64,000 nucleotides of DNA from Merluccius polli (GCA_030340625.1 JAOPHQ010006600.1:50559-114558); one strand, 5' to 3'; counted from the first letter of the stretch, positions 22,336 to 33,268 are shown. Program-made: numbers and translations. Notes: generated by a model not told the origin, from the sequence alone.

Positions 22336-23360
22336 CTTGTGCGCAATGTGCACATCATGAGTTCAAGCCAGGTTGCAACTTGGACACCCCCCCCTGAGAG
22401 AGAGAGCGAGGGAGAGAGAGAGAGAGGGAGAGAGAGAGAGCGAGGGAGAGAGAGAGAGAGGGAGAGAGAGAGAGGGAGAGAGAGAGAGCGAGAGCCCCCC
22501 ACCCCGCCGCCATGGGGCTGATAACACTTGGGCCGCGTCCCAGTCCTGTAAATAATGACAGCATGCCATTAGCATTCATCCACCACCACCACCCCTCCCC
22601 ACAACCTTCCTCTCCCCTGTGCTGCTGCTGTCAGTTATGTGTCAGCCATGTTTGTAATAATTGCTGTGTTTAGGTGAGAATGTGGCGAGCCCTACCTGAC
22701 GGCTTGGAGGAGGCTGCAAGAAAAGGCCCCTGGGGGCCCACCTGTCAATTGTCTTGAATCACCGCCATTGTAAAAAAAATCATAAAAGGGAGACCCAATT
22801 AAACTCCTCAGCCTCTTGAGTGTTGTCACCTACATGGGTAGTTCTTTTATTGGTTGGTTAGTTAGTTGGTTGTTATTATTATTCCCTTTAGACAAGTCTA
22901 TTTGTTGGTCAGGAAAGGTCAGGAACATAATACAGAATTTAATTCTTAACCATAATGTATTCATATGGTGAAATTCTTGATTTAATATATTCTGTATTGG
23001 TTCGTTGCACGGGCTTGTAAAAATATGGCCCTTCCTTTATGAAAATATACCACAAAATGACAATCAAAAATGTACATCTTGATCTATCATAACACGCCAA
23101 TGCTGTTGTGAAAATCAGATTCATATAAACCTGGCTGCCAAACATTATTCATGAACATGACGATCAGATAGCAACCAACAAGATAATAAATCCTTTAATA
23201 TCCATGATGCCTTTCAGTGCAGTGTTGGGCAGCCTGCTTCTAAACCACACACAATGGGTAACTTTGTGGACTTTGTGGAAGCTTGGTTTAGATTAGTGGG
23301 GTTGGTAAAGAGACATAACTTCTTCTCCTCTTCCCTCCATGACTCATCATGTCTGCCCAG

Positions 23361-23452
23361 GCTTTGTGTGTCAGGACCCCCTGACGAGGCAGCCGCGGAC
23401 CGAACGAAATGGCGTGGATCCCACCCTCAGGCACCCGGCACCGAAATCCATG
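23361..23452 (+). CDS. TTLL5: TTLL5 coding exon 14
   Basis: Acceptor GCCCAG. Encodes GFVCQDPLTRQ then a less conserved RTERNGVDPTLRHPAPKSM. The GFVCQDP start matches human TTLL5. The donor GTACACAC runs directly into a long CA repeat. Confidence 0.88.
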
Positions 23453-23557
<105 letters not shown>

Positions 23558-24210
23558 GATGATATTACACTGAATTTGCATAACATATGCAAAGAATAGT
23601 AATGAATGTTATCATTCTAAATGATATATACAGTTTCATTGGGTGTATGCAGTGGAAGAGTGCAGTGAACCCGATATAATAATAGTGTGTGGTTTGTGAA
23701 TGTAGTGTAGGAAATCAAATCTACATTTCAAATGTAGATTAAATGATGCCAAGCACAGAATAACTATCCTTCTTAACTAATGCTGTCAAAACCCTCTGCC
23801 CATGCTAGCACATGTCTGCTAGGGAAAGTATTGTTAAGACAAGAGACCGCCACTGTTTTTAACAGTAGATAAATATAATAGCTAATTCTCGGGTGTTGTT
23901 TGAGTGTATATAATTGTCAATAATTTGTATGTTTCTTCCTAATGATAATCCTAGCTTCCCATTGCCTAATAATGCCACGTGATACTTTTGGCTGTGCTAG
24001 TCGACTACTCTTGTAGATTTAGCCCTGGATCTACAGCAGGGCCGCTGCCAAATACAAGATTTGTGCTCTACCTTATAATGTGCAAAGGGCTTGTTTGGGC
24101 ATCCACTAACAAGGCAGCATTGTATTATGTAGGTTTCTACACCGTGTGCATGTGCACGTACGCTCCGTTAATCTCCATGCGTTGCCTTGTAGCGTCCGTC
24201 CTCTGCACAG

Positions 24211-24234
24211 ACACCCACCGTTCAAACTAAAGCG
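24211..24234 (+). CDS. TTLL5: Candidate 24-nt TTLL5 microexon
   Basis: A good acceptor (CTCTGCACAG) and a near-consensus donor (GTAAGTT) bracket 24 nt encoding TPTVQTKA. Its phase fits between exons 14 and 15 without shifting the frame. Mammalian TTLL5 has extra residues at this place, but similarity is low. It is not counted in the 1351-residue model and may be alternative or spurious. Confidence 0.3.
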
Positions 24235-25642
24235 GTAAGTTATCTTTAATCCCTCCTGTATTCAGACGTTTATATGATCAATGAGGAGTCGGTAACCTGG
24301 CATTGTGCCAGTCAGTCATCAACAAAAATATTGTTGCCAGATCTTCAGGAGAAAAATAAACTATATCAACTTTATGATGAACTTTTTTTACAATCATTCT
24401 TTCTCAATTGAAATTGTAATGTGTCTTTCTGAGTTGTATTTCTACCTCTGCCAGATTGTATTCCTTCCTCAGCCAGATCTTTGATTTCTGCCTGACCTTT
24501 GACCTGGAATGTAGCATTAACCATTCATGTTGCACTTGGAGAGTTGACGTTAATCTTAGTTTTCTTTAGAGATCTGGCAACACAGCACCAATGAACTAAC
24601 ACACTGTTGGTTACTGATAGCTTTTTAATAGAGATCAACAGAGATTCATCAACAGCCACATGCAACTAAACTAACCACTGTGCTTCTTTCTCCACCGCTT
24701 GCCAATGCCTGTTGTGTCGCCGGTAAGAAACGCCACTTCATCTCCCGAAGTGCCACTTGCTTCCTGCCATCTGATCTGCCTTATTTGATTAACCGTTATT
24801 TGGCTATTGCTTGACCACATTGATCCCTAAATGACGTTTATATTAAAATGCTCATTCCATTAGCGTGCTTGTTGTAAAAGCTGCAGTGCAGAGTCTTAAG
24901 AACTTTTAGCTCGCCACCGTCCTTGGCGGCTGTTAGCCGTCTCGCTCTGGGCTGTTTGGACACACTGGCGCCGCGCCACTGTCACAGAGACTGGAGAAGG
25001 AGGGGCCAGGTGGGCCCTGCAGAGGACCCTTCCTCTCCCTGTAGTGTAATTACAGGCAACAGTTGACTTTGATTTTTGATTTTGGGATTAAGGCTTGTCA
25101 GTCTTTGGCTGACATTGTATCCGCCAACCCCCCCCACCCCCCTTCCGCATTAGACAAATTAAATGTAATCCCACCACCGCTATGCAGATGACACATTCTG
25201 TATGTGATCCCGGGGTTGGGGGTGGGGGGCTGCGTCTGGTGGTCTGGCTCCGGCTCAAATCTGGGCTCTCAGGTTGTCAATCACAATCTGCAATTTGTGC
25301 AGATTGCAATGCCAGCAAATGTCTATTTACAAAAAAAAAGAGAAATATGAAGCTATATATTATTTGCTACATTTTTTGACTTCATAAAGCCGTGTTATGT
25401 TTCAGTGCAGCAAAAAAAAAGTAAGTTATGTTGCCGTTTCATGGCTGCAACGGTGACTTGCCAGGAACGAATGTTTGAGTTTGACAACCCTTTGGAAAAT
25501 GTTATTGATGCAGATAATAAAGCGACCGATTGTTTGCAATGGTTGGCTCCGATTTGTCTTGGAAAATAGTAAGGGGGGGGGGTCACATGAATGGTATCAT
25601 TATACTGTAACGTTATCCCAACCTTTTTTTTTCCCCCTGTAG

Positions 25643-25750
25643 AGGCAGAGGCCCATGTCAGCCAGTAATGCAGACACCCAGAGCTCTAAAGGCAGGCTGG
25701 AAGGCAGGCCGGCCCAGGGAGATAGCACTCTGGGCCTCACTGCCGAGGAG
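25643..25750 (+). CDS. TTLL5: TTLL5 coding exon 15
   Basis: Acceptor CTGTAG. Encodes RQRPMSASNADTQSSKGRLE and GDSTLGLTAEE; RPMSASNAD matches human RPLSASDAE. Donor GTAACC. Confidence 0.9.
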
Positions 25751-25881
25751 GTAACCAATCCTAACGGGTCCGACCCTTTCCCCTCGCAGCTTTCTTTTAA
25801 TACCGTTCAGACAAATATGCAAATATGATGTATGGTAGGGGGTGAGAAAAAAAAGAAACCAATGAATCCGTATCCTCTCTC

Positions 25882-25953
<72 letters not shown>

Positions 25954-26022
25954 TCTCACTCTCTCCCCTCTCTCTCTCCTGTCTCCCCTCTCCTCTCTCT
26001 CTCTGTCTCTCTCTCTCGTAAG

Positions 26023-26114
26023 ATCAAAGTGCTAAGGAGAACCAGGGAGGAGTACGAGAGACGAGGAGGCTTCATCAGGATCTTCCCCACCCAGGAGACC
26101 TGGGAGCTCTATGC
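26023..26114 (+). CDS. TTLL5: TTLL5 coding exon 16
   Basis: Encodes [20 protein letters not shown] and [10 protein letters not shown], strongly conserved. The acceptor is AAG instead of CAG/TAG, preceded by a long (TC)n tract (25884-25950) and further CT-rich sequence. Donor GTAAGATG. Confidence 0.93.
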
Positions 26115-26702
26115 GTAAGATGGATCCACCAAGCACAGCGCAGACTAATCACTTAGAATCGCCTTCCCCTCCTCCTCTTTTCATCCATTACGCTGTCCGC
26201 CGTCTCCATTCGAAATTAATCTGATTCAGCTCTGCTTTTATTAAATGAGCGCAAAATCAATGGCTGCAGCCAAAAAACAAAAAAAAACGAAGTCTAGTGT
26301 CTAGACTTCCCTATTCCCAGCAGTGCAAAGCTTACACCACACCGCACACAGTACTTGTTGGACACAGCGTTGTTTTATAGACCTGCTGTTGCATTCCATA
26401 TTTTTGCTCCGACTATAAATGCCAGTTCAGCCTATTTATATTTTTCTCGACTCTGTATTCCTATACGAGGCATTTTCAGCATGATTAGCTTTATGAGCCC
26501 GTTAGTTGTGGGGACAGGGGGGGGGGGGGGGGGGGGGGGGGGTTGCTGGTGTTTTACCAGCATGTTATTGAGTGGTCTGTGGAAATTATTAGGGGCCATT
26601 AACAGTAGCTGATCTCAGAGGGGCCCCCATGTTTTTAACACATTTCCCGCACATGTGACCCTGCCGCGGGCCCCTGTGGTTATGATGATTGTAATTTGGT
26701 GA

Positions 26703-26765
<63 letters not shown>

Positions 26766-26783
26766 GCCCTATCCCTTTCTCAG
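26115..26783 (+). other. TTLL5: TTLL5 intron 16
   Basis: A G-run (26518-26542) and a (CT)n tract (26706-26764) that leads into the exon 17 acceptor. Confidence 0.75.
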
Positions 26784-26846
26784 TGGATATCTGGAGTGCA
26801 AGACATCTATGAACTCCATGTTGGCCCACAGACTTTTCCATGAAAG
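26784..26846 (+). CDS. TTLL5: TTLL5 coding exon 17
   Basis: Acceptor TTCTCAG. Encodes GYLECKTSMNSMLAHRLFHE, matching human [20 protein letters not shown]. Donor GTAAACG. Confidence 0.94.
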
Positions 26847-27485
26847 GTAAACGTTTCCATTTGTGGGTTACAGTGTCTCCGTCTCTACGTGGAAACGCTG
26901 GAGGTTCTACCCCTGATGTTTGTTTGCTCTGTGGAGTGGATAGGTGAGGGAGATGACTCTGGTAACATCACAGTCATGTTTTCCAGCGCGCGCACAAGTG
27001 TGTACGTGGCACGGGGGGAAAGAAATATTGGCCAACGGATTAGACTGGGTCTCCATTATTGTGTCAGAATTTTTGTTATGAGAGTAAACGGCCAATTTGT
27101 GGCGCACAAAATCAATGTAGGTTTTTTTGCGATTGCGACCGCCAGTTCTGCTTTGGTAGCGTATTATCTGCGGTCCCTATCAAGTCCATTAATTTTTCCG
27201 CATTGCTTGCTGAAATCAGATTGGGGAGACTGTTGCTCCAAGACCACAGTCAGTGTTATTGTTTGTCATTTTTCCCCCCCTTCCGTGCTTGCGTCCAGGG
27301 AGCCATTTCCAACACAGAAGAAACACATAGAAAAAAAGAAATATTTTCCCCATGTCTGCCTTCATCCGAAATCAAAAGGTAGCCGTTGCCCAATGCAACG
27401 GGGTGTCAATAGTGCGTGTTGTGTTTTATCTTGTTTCACCGATGCTGTGCCACGATTGTGTTCTGCTCCTCCTCTCTGCCCTCAG
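26847..27485 (+). other. TTLL5: TTLL5 intron 17
   Basis: 639 bp, no repeat or gene recognised. Confidence 0.7.
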
Positions 27486-27637
27486 GAACGTCGGCGGTGA
27501 CGGGCAGCCACAAGTGGACGTCTGCACCGGCTGCCACGGCGCTCAGTACGAGAGGAAGCTGCTCTCGCTGGAGGGACGCAAGAGACGCCGGCGCCACCTT
27601 GCTCAGCGCTCGACCGCAGCCAGGAAGAAGACATCGG
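27486..27637 (+). CDS. TTLL5: TTLL5 coding exon 18 (basic region)
   Basis: Acceptor CCTCAG. Encodes a variable start with a Cys pair (DVCTGCHG), then QYERKLLSLEGRKRRRRHLA, matching human YERKLLSLEVRKRRRR. This basic segment belongs to the microtubule-binding extension. Donor GTGAGCC. Confidence 0.94.
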
Positions 27638-27694
27638 GTGAGCCTCGAGAGCTGTCTGTCTCTGTCTCTCTGTCTCTGTCTCTGTCTCTCTCTG

Positions 27695-27730
<36 letters not shown>

Positions 27731-27997
27731 TCTCTCAATCTCACCATCTCTATTTCGCTGTCTCTCTATCTCTATCTCTCTTTGTCTATCTCAAACCAGA
27801 AGAACATGAGTAAATGTTTCATATAAAGAGGTTCTTAGTCTTGTGCTCAGAGAACTGTAGCTTTGGATGAGTTCATTTCAGAACAGCAGCAAAAAAAAAA
27901 ACGTTTTAGCAATATAACTTTGCTATATTTAGTGTATTTCGCTCAATAATACGCAGTGTAGCAATGCAATGCACGCTTCTCATCTCCACGGCGATAG
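27638..27997 (+). other. TTLL5: TTLL5 intron 18
   Basis: A TCTG/TC-rich low-complexity block (27653-27790) follows the donor closely. Nothing else recognised. Confidence 0.7.
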
Positions 27998-28223
27998 GGA
28001 CGTTGGGGAGCGATTCCAAGGCCTCTCCTACCGAGACCAGCGGTGAGGAGGTTGAGGAGGGAGAGGAGCTTGTCAAGGAGCCAAACGCAAGCAAGCCTCC
28101 CGGAGCGGTCACTCCGATGAAAGACTTCCCCGACGAGACCGTGTCTGTATCGGAAGCAGCCAGGAGCCGAGCCAAGTCCAGGGTTAACTTGCTGCACCTC
28201 CTCCAGCAGGGCTGGGCCCTCAG
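27998..28223 (+). CDS. TTLL5: TTLL5 coding exon 19 (acidic linker)
   Basis: Encodes TLGSDSKASPTETSGEEVEE, EGEELVKEPNAS and finally SRVNLLHLLQQGWAL. The glutamate-rich linker and the NLLHLLQQ end parallel human TTLL5 (NLMQILQDNGNLSK). Acceptor GATAG lacks a good pyrimidine tract, and donor GTCTGT is poor, yet phase and homology to exon 20 support both. Confidence 0.82.
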
Positions 28224-28556
28224 GTCTGTCTGTCTCTCCCACACGCAGAAGTCAGATTAGTTTACTTATAGCCTTTGAGCTTCAAAAGCTCTCTGTTCTT
28301 TTGCAGTGTTATCATAGCTACAATTTTTTTCATTATTAAATATGACTGATACTTCTGACCAAATTTCTACCCTTTCTCTTTTTTTTTTCAATGATGAGGC
28401 CTTGAAATTGAAATTTGAGGCAGGAATTACAATAACATGTCTGGGTTTGTCGAAATTCCCAGGTTACTTGCCAGGAGATGCCCAAAGAGCCAGGCAATTA
28501 TAGCACAGTCTATCATTGTTTGTGTTTCACTGCTTTTTTTCCTACCCCCACCCCCA

Positions 28557-28619
<63 letters not shown>

Positions 28620-29141
28620 AGTAGGATGCCAGTTTCCCTTGTCAGGTTCAAGCGAGCCGTGAAAACAATGAATCATTCTGGAGTTGGAACAGAACAAGTC
28701 CCACTGCGCTCCAACGGCCGCCCTGTTGAAATCGATACATACCTGTATTTCTTTGTTTTCTCTATCTTTGCCTGCTGTGTTCCTGCATTCAGATCGTGGA
28801 ATGCGTGCCCCTGCTCATTGCTCAAATGTTGTAACATGTGTGTTAAATAGCAAAAAAACAACAACAACAACAATGAACAATTTCCTTTACTGCTGCTGCT
28901 GGAGAGTACACTGGGTGCAGCCCAGGGCGATTGTCATCTATTATCAACTGTATGAGAATACTAACCAGTCGTTGGGCGTGTGCGCGTGTTCTTGTCGTAC
29001 GCCATTTTTCGTTCTCACTTCCTTTACACCAACGCTTTTTTTCCCCCTAGTGAAAATGTTCTCTCTCCCTCCTGGTTCTCCTTGCTATCCCCACCTCTTA
29101 AACTCCTTCTTCCCCCCTCTGCTTGTGTTTCTGCTCGCCAG
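28224..29141 (+). other. TTLL5: TTLL5 intron 19
   Basis: A CA repeat (28558-28618) and a short AAC repeat (28855-28872). Nothing else recognised. Confidence 0.75.
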
Positions 29142-29259
29142 TAAAGTGCAGGCACGCACAGCCTTTTCCTGTTACCTGTGCCGGGTCCAACAGCGGCTCT
29201 TGGCAGAGAGCAGGGCTGGCGCCGCCCCGGCCTGGCCAGAGAAGGACGACGACCAAATG
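29142..29259 (+). CDS. TTLL5: TTLL5 coding exon 20
   Basis: Acceptor CGCCAG. Encodes KVQARTAFSCYLCRVQQRLL and PAWPEKDDDQM, matching human [20 protein letters not shown]. Donor GTACGA precedes an (ATC)n repeat (29266-29303). Confidence 0.92.
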
Positions 29260-29716
29260 GTACGATCATCATCATCATCATCATCATCACCACCACCACC
29301 ATCATCTGAAAAACTCCCAATTTGTCCCTAACACACGTATGGTGGAAGGGAAATCCTGCAGTGTTTTTCGTATTCTTTATGTGTGATTTTTCCATGCACT
29401 TTTTTACCGCCTTACTCACCCGTGCCGCCACGTATCTAGTGTTTAAGTGCACAAGGCGTTTGTGGCCGCTCGGCGAGGAAAATCTGGTCCTTTTTCAAAT
29501 AAAAGCGTTGGCCTGATTGCAACGTCTCATCCGCTCGCTGGAAGGGTGGCGTCATCGTTGGCGTCCAAACATTTGGACGAAAACGAAAATGTGAATCAAT
29601 GCATGCCAATAACGTAGCGTCATTCATCAAAAGTCAAGGTTTTTTTTTTCTATTCAATAAATTCAAAGATGGAAGATCCAGCATGTATGACGTGGATTAA
29701 TGAGAGAGAGTCACGA

Positions 29717-30276
29717 TAGGGGCAGAATAGTCTAGTGGTCAGGGTTTTTGAGTCCCAGCCAGAAGGTTCTGGGTTTGATCCCTAATTTCCACAGTCTACC
29801 TGTAGGCATCCGTGAGCAAGATGCCCTCTAACTCCTATCAGGTAATTCATTAGATGCATCTCAGAAACAATAGGGCTTGTACATCGCAACGTCACATCGC
29901 AATGACCGCTCCTATGCTTCCATTTTGGAAGCATAGGAGCATTGGGGTGTTAGTTATTATGTTCAGTTTTATATATTGTTTTTTTGGTCATTGTTTATAT
30001 TCATTGTGAAATGATTTGTTATTATGGTGAGACATTGTTGTGTTTGAAACTGCTACAGCGCTTCTCATGCGAGACGTGGCAAAACAAGGTTTAGCCACAG
30101 TTAGCCACGGTTACGGTACAATTACATTGATTTTAGGATTTTACAGTACTACAAATCTCTTGAGTCCTCTCAATATGGTGGAGTATCACCAACAAGAAAT
30201 CCCATGATGCATTCTGATGTTCAAGCCCTATAATTTCACTGTAGGTTACTTTGGATAAAAGCACCTGCTAAATGAC
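29717..30276 (+). mobile_element. tRNA-derived SINE (fish V-SINE-like), interrupted
   Basis: The 5' head has an A-box-like TAGTCTAGTGG and a B-box-like GGTTTGATCCC. The 3' end is TTACTTTGGATAAAAGCACC TGCTAAATGA, very close to the tail shared by many fish SINEs. The body is split at 29871-30230 by another element. Confidence 0.75.
29871..30230. mobile_element. MITE inserted in the SINE, with internal hairpin
   Basis: The ends read GGGCTTGTACATC and, inverted, GGGCTTGAACATC. TA flanks both sides, suggesting a Tc1/mariner-type MITE. An internal palindrome at 29908-29940 (GCTCCTATGCTTCC, short loop, reverse complement) forms a strong stem. Confidence 0.6.
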
Positions 30277-30320
30277 CAATGGAATTGGAATTGTCTTGAC
30301 TGTTATTATGGTCTGTTCAG

Positions 30321-30467
30321 GAGCTGGTGATCCGCTTCCTGCAGCGAGCAGCCAGTAACCTGCAGCAGGACGTGAGGCTGGACCTGCCCAGTCGCCAGCT
30401 AGCACCGCAGGACCGAGGACGCATTCTGTCCAATCAGCTCGGAGAGTTCATCCATTGCTACAACAAG
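30321..30467 (+). CDS. TTLL5: TTLL5 coding exon 21
   Basis: Acceptor GTTCAG. Encodes [20 protein letters not shown] and [16 protein letters not shown], matching human ELVVRFLKRASNNLQ and HQLGDFIIVYNK. The donor required by homology and phase is GC (AAG|GCAGCT) rather than GT. Confidence 0.88.
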
Positions 30468-30937
30468 GCAGCTAGCTCTTCTCTCTCCCTCGCGACCATT
30501 ACAAATGACACATTCTACTTCATGGAGCTGATTTTATATGGGTGTATATATATGTTTCAAGGATTTAATGATATGTTATATATATTTTTCAGATTTCTTT
30601 TAATGGGAATTTTGACCAGATTTTTGATTATGTGTCACAATTTACTACACTACTTTACTAATTACTACATGTAATGTAAGAGAAAAACAGTGATTGAGTT
30701 AGTTTGTTTAGTCTGTTTGGTATACAGAATTGAATAACAGTTACAGCTACAGTTTCCATGTTGGATATACTATATTGAATTCTACCTTTTTGTGGTATTT
30801 TTTTCAATTGAAATAGAGCCCTAATCTATACACCTAACATAATACACACATCTAGAAGACCTGTGCCTGTATCTCCCCTTGCAGGCGTCGGCGTGAACTT
30901 CCGAAGCCTCACTAGCGCTGAGCTCTTATCTTCACAG
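30468..30937 (+). other. TTLL5: TTLL5 intron 21 (possible GC-AG intron)
   Basis: 470 bp, AT-rich, no repeats of note. A TTGCAG acceptor-like site at 30879-30884 would extend exon 22 but breaks the frame. Confidence 0.6.
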
Positions 30938-31035
30938 GAAACTGAGCACATGGTGCGGAAACAGGACAGCAGCAAGGAGGAGGAGGAGTTTTGCATCAAC
31001 CCCGCCGTGTTCCAGGAGTACATCGCAGAAGCAAG
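30938..31035 (+). CDS. TTLL5: TTLL5 coding exon 22
   Basis: Acceptor TTCACAG. Encodes ETEHMVRKQDSSKEEEEFCI and NPAVFQEYIAEA, matching human ETEQMAEKKS and the ENFQEFIRQA segment. Donor GTGAAC. Confidence 0.9.
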
Positions 31036-31208
31036 GTGAACACGTTGGCACACTCTCTACCCCACGCCCCCCCCCACCCGCCCTCCCTGCCGTCGTTCGT
31101 TCGCCTGGCTCCCCTACCGTTAAGATAACACACGCCACTGTCTAAACACCGATCTTAATCTTCCCTACACATGTTTATTGGTGTTGCTTTTTGCCGTTTG
31201 ATTTACAG

Positions 31209-31357
31209 TGAAAACGAGCTGGAGGAAGTTCTGACGTTCTACACACACAAAAATAAATCAGCCAGCGTCTTTCTTGGAACAAACGTGCGCAGTGTCAGGA
31301 AAGACATTCCAGAGAGGAGTAGCTCCGGAGAACAGGTCAAGTTTAAGCGTCCTAAAA
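31209..31357 (+). CDS. TTLL5: TTLL5 coding exon 23
   Basis: Acceptor TTTACAG. Encodes [20 protein letters not shown] and FLGTNV, nearly identical to human, then a variable tail ending VKFKRPK. Donor GTGAGCC. Confidence 0.94.
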
Positions 31358-31798
31358 GTGAGCCATTTTTATAGGTTTTTTTTTTGGTTTAACGGAATTG
31401 AATTTGTATGGTATATTTCCGAATTTACTTTTGAGTACACAAAACATCAAATATTATTGTGTGGATTTGCAAATTCTTAGAAGTAGAAGGAGTCATTAGG
31501 GGTCATGAGTAGTCTATAACTCTCTTAATGAGTTTCATGGCAATGGACTGGAGCTGGTGAGGAAGTAGAAAATCCTACAAAAGTACAAAATCTTATGGTA
31601 TTCGAATATATACTAAAATAAATAAATATGCATCGCAACTTAAACAAAGCCCCAGTTAGAGAGGTAGTGTAGCCCTACTCTACTTTGTTAAAAGGAACAA
31701 TGATAAAAACAAAGCATACAGATACTCTTCACTAGATTTGAAATATGTTGCCCAGCAGTTTGTTAAAGGAGCTCTGGCTGCCCTCCTCCCCTGAACAG
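31358..31798 (+). other. TTLL5: TTLL5 intron 23
   Basis: 441 bp, AT-rich, no element recognised. Confidence 0.7.
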
Positions 31799-32419
31799 CT
31801 CTGCCTCTGGCCAACTTCAGCACCTCAGAGTCCTCACTCTGCGCCACTAAAGTCAGCCCAGACCGGGGCTCCACGCCCCCCACACCAACCACCACCACCA
31901 CCACCACCACCGCTCCCCCCCCTGCCTACCCAGCACCCGGGGACCAGCATGCGCCGCCGGCCAAGGTGACCACCGGTAAAGCTCGCCCGGAGCTCCGCGC
32001 CCCGCAGCACTCCTCCAGCTTCCCCGTGGCCTTGGACCGCTGCCATGCCCCCCCTCCACGGCCCCTCCGCCGCCACCCCATCTCCCCGGAGTCCCTGCCC
32101 CTGCACTGTCCGCCCCCACCACCACCACCAGCCCCATCGCTGGCCTCTCAACCCCTGCCCTACGCACACTCCTTGGCCTGGTCGTCCCAGCGGTGTCCCC
32201 ACCCGCTGCCCGAGCCTCCGCCTCAGCCGCCTCCGCACGCCGCGACCCTCGCCGCCCCACAGCCCCTCCAGGGGATGAGGAGGGTCCAGTCCTTTGCCTC
32301 CTCCTCCTCCTCATCTGCGCTGGCCTCCTCGGCGTCGAACGCCACGGCTGCCTCCTCCATGTCAGGCGCGGCACTCTGCTACAGCCAGAAGCTCTGTAGG
32401 CCCACCTCTGCAGGCCAAG
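31799..32419 (+). CDS. TTLL5: TTLL5 coding exon 24 (proline-rich linker)
   Basis: A 621-nt exon, the largest in the gene. Acceptor AACAG. It encodes a disordered Ser/Thr/Pro/His-rich linker with an eight-Thr run (ACC repeats near 31888-31911) and a poly-Pro run near 32109. It ends with ALCYSQKLCRPTSAGQ, which matches the human IYSQKLSRPSSAKAG anchor. The frame is fixed by both junctions. Little sequence conservation is expected in the middle. Donor GTAAAC. Confidence 0.88.
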
Positions 32420-32454
32420 GTAAACAGCCTACTATAGTATCATCCACCTTGTAG

Positions 32455-33005
32455 TAGGGATGGGAATCAATTTGATTTTTACGATTCCGATTCCATTTTC
32501 GATTCTGCTTAACGATTCGGTTCTTTATCGATTCTCTTATCGATTCTCATTTGGAAAAAAAGGACAACAAACAGGTCGATTAGCGCCATCTTTGTTTAGT
32601 TTAGTCATGACCTTACAAACCCAACAACAGTGAGGTCTTAACGTTAGTCCGGAGCGGATCGAAAACGCGACATTCAGAAATCGGTATCGCATGCTGTGTG
32701 CGCACATTTTTTTGCATGTTGGAAGTATTTCCTCCCTTTGAGGAAATATCCACGTTGCAAGTATTGCAAGTTGCCCTGTTGTTGTCTTTTCTTGTGAAGG
32801 GTAACCAAACTTTTGAGCGTTTGTACCGCTTGGGCGCCATGTTTACTGTTGACTGCTGGCTGCACTGGAGTCGCTACGCAACGTGCGTGGTGACGTCATT
32901 CGCGTCCACTGGAATCGATAAGGGAATCGTTTGCAAACGATTCCAAGGAATTGAAACACTGGGAACCGGTTCTCAACAAGAACCGGTTTTCGATTCCCAT
33001 CCCTA
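32455..33005 (-). mobile_element. hAT deletion derivative with BED-finger remnant
   Basis: The termini are TAGGGATGGGAATC and its inverse, flanked by the 8-bp duplication CCTTGTAG (32447-32454 and 33006-33013), a hAT hallmark. Subterminal copies of AACCGGTTCT and GATTC are present. An internal minus-strand ORF (32613-32840) encodes a BED-type zinc finger start (SKVWLPFTRKDNNRATCNTC) in which the first histidine position reads Asn (MQKNVRTQH). The catalytic domain is missing. Confidence 0.9.
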
Positions 33006-33080
33006 CCTTGTAGTTTTATGTGCATTGAGCTACTGATCCATAATAAACATCCATCATTCAAAATCTCTTCCTCGTTTCAG

Positions 33081-33268
33081 GGAGCAGGAAGGCCAGCTCA
33101 GGGAAGCCGAGTTCAGACTCATCGGTGGTGTGCGGGGAGCTGGCCTCTCTGTCAGCCCGGGCCCACTCCAACCAGCAGGCAATCGTCGTAGCGCTGCAGC
33201 GGCTGGCGGACAAGCAGGCGGCCCGCCACTACAACAGCTCCAGTCACATCAACCTGCTGACACAGCAT
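33081..33268 (+). CDS. TTLL5: TTLL5 coding exon 25
   Basis: Acceptor TTTCAG. A Ser-rich start, then LQRLADKQAARHYNSSSHIN and LLTQH, matching human [25 protein letters not shown]. Donor GTAAG. Confidence 0.94.

Larger units (their letters stand above)
29260..30320 (+). other. TTLL5: TTLL5 intron 20, carries a SINE split by a MITE
   Basis: An ATC repeat follows the donor. The second half holds a tRNA-derived SINE interrupted by a hairpin element. Confidence 0.8.

Noticed and set aside
26889..27500. 203-codon plus-strand ORF
   Set aside because: It lies across TTLL5 intron 17 in a frame unrelated to exons 17-18. No domain or repeat conservation seen.
30879..30937. Upstream acceptor that would extend TTLL5 exon 22
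   Set aside because: The extra 53 nt would break the phase with exon 21, and homology starts at 30938.
31834..32374. Minus-strand ORFs of 134 and 173 codons rich in Gly/Arg/Trp
   Set aside because: Antisense shadows of the GC- and proline-rich TTLL5 exon 24.
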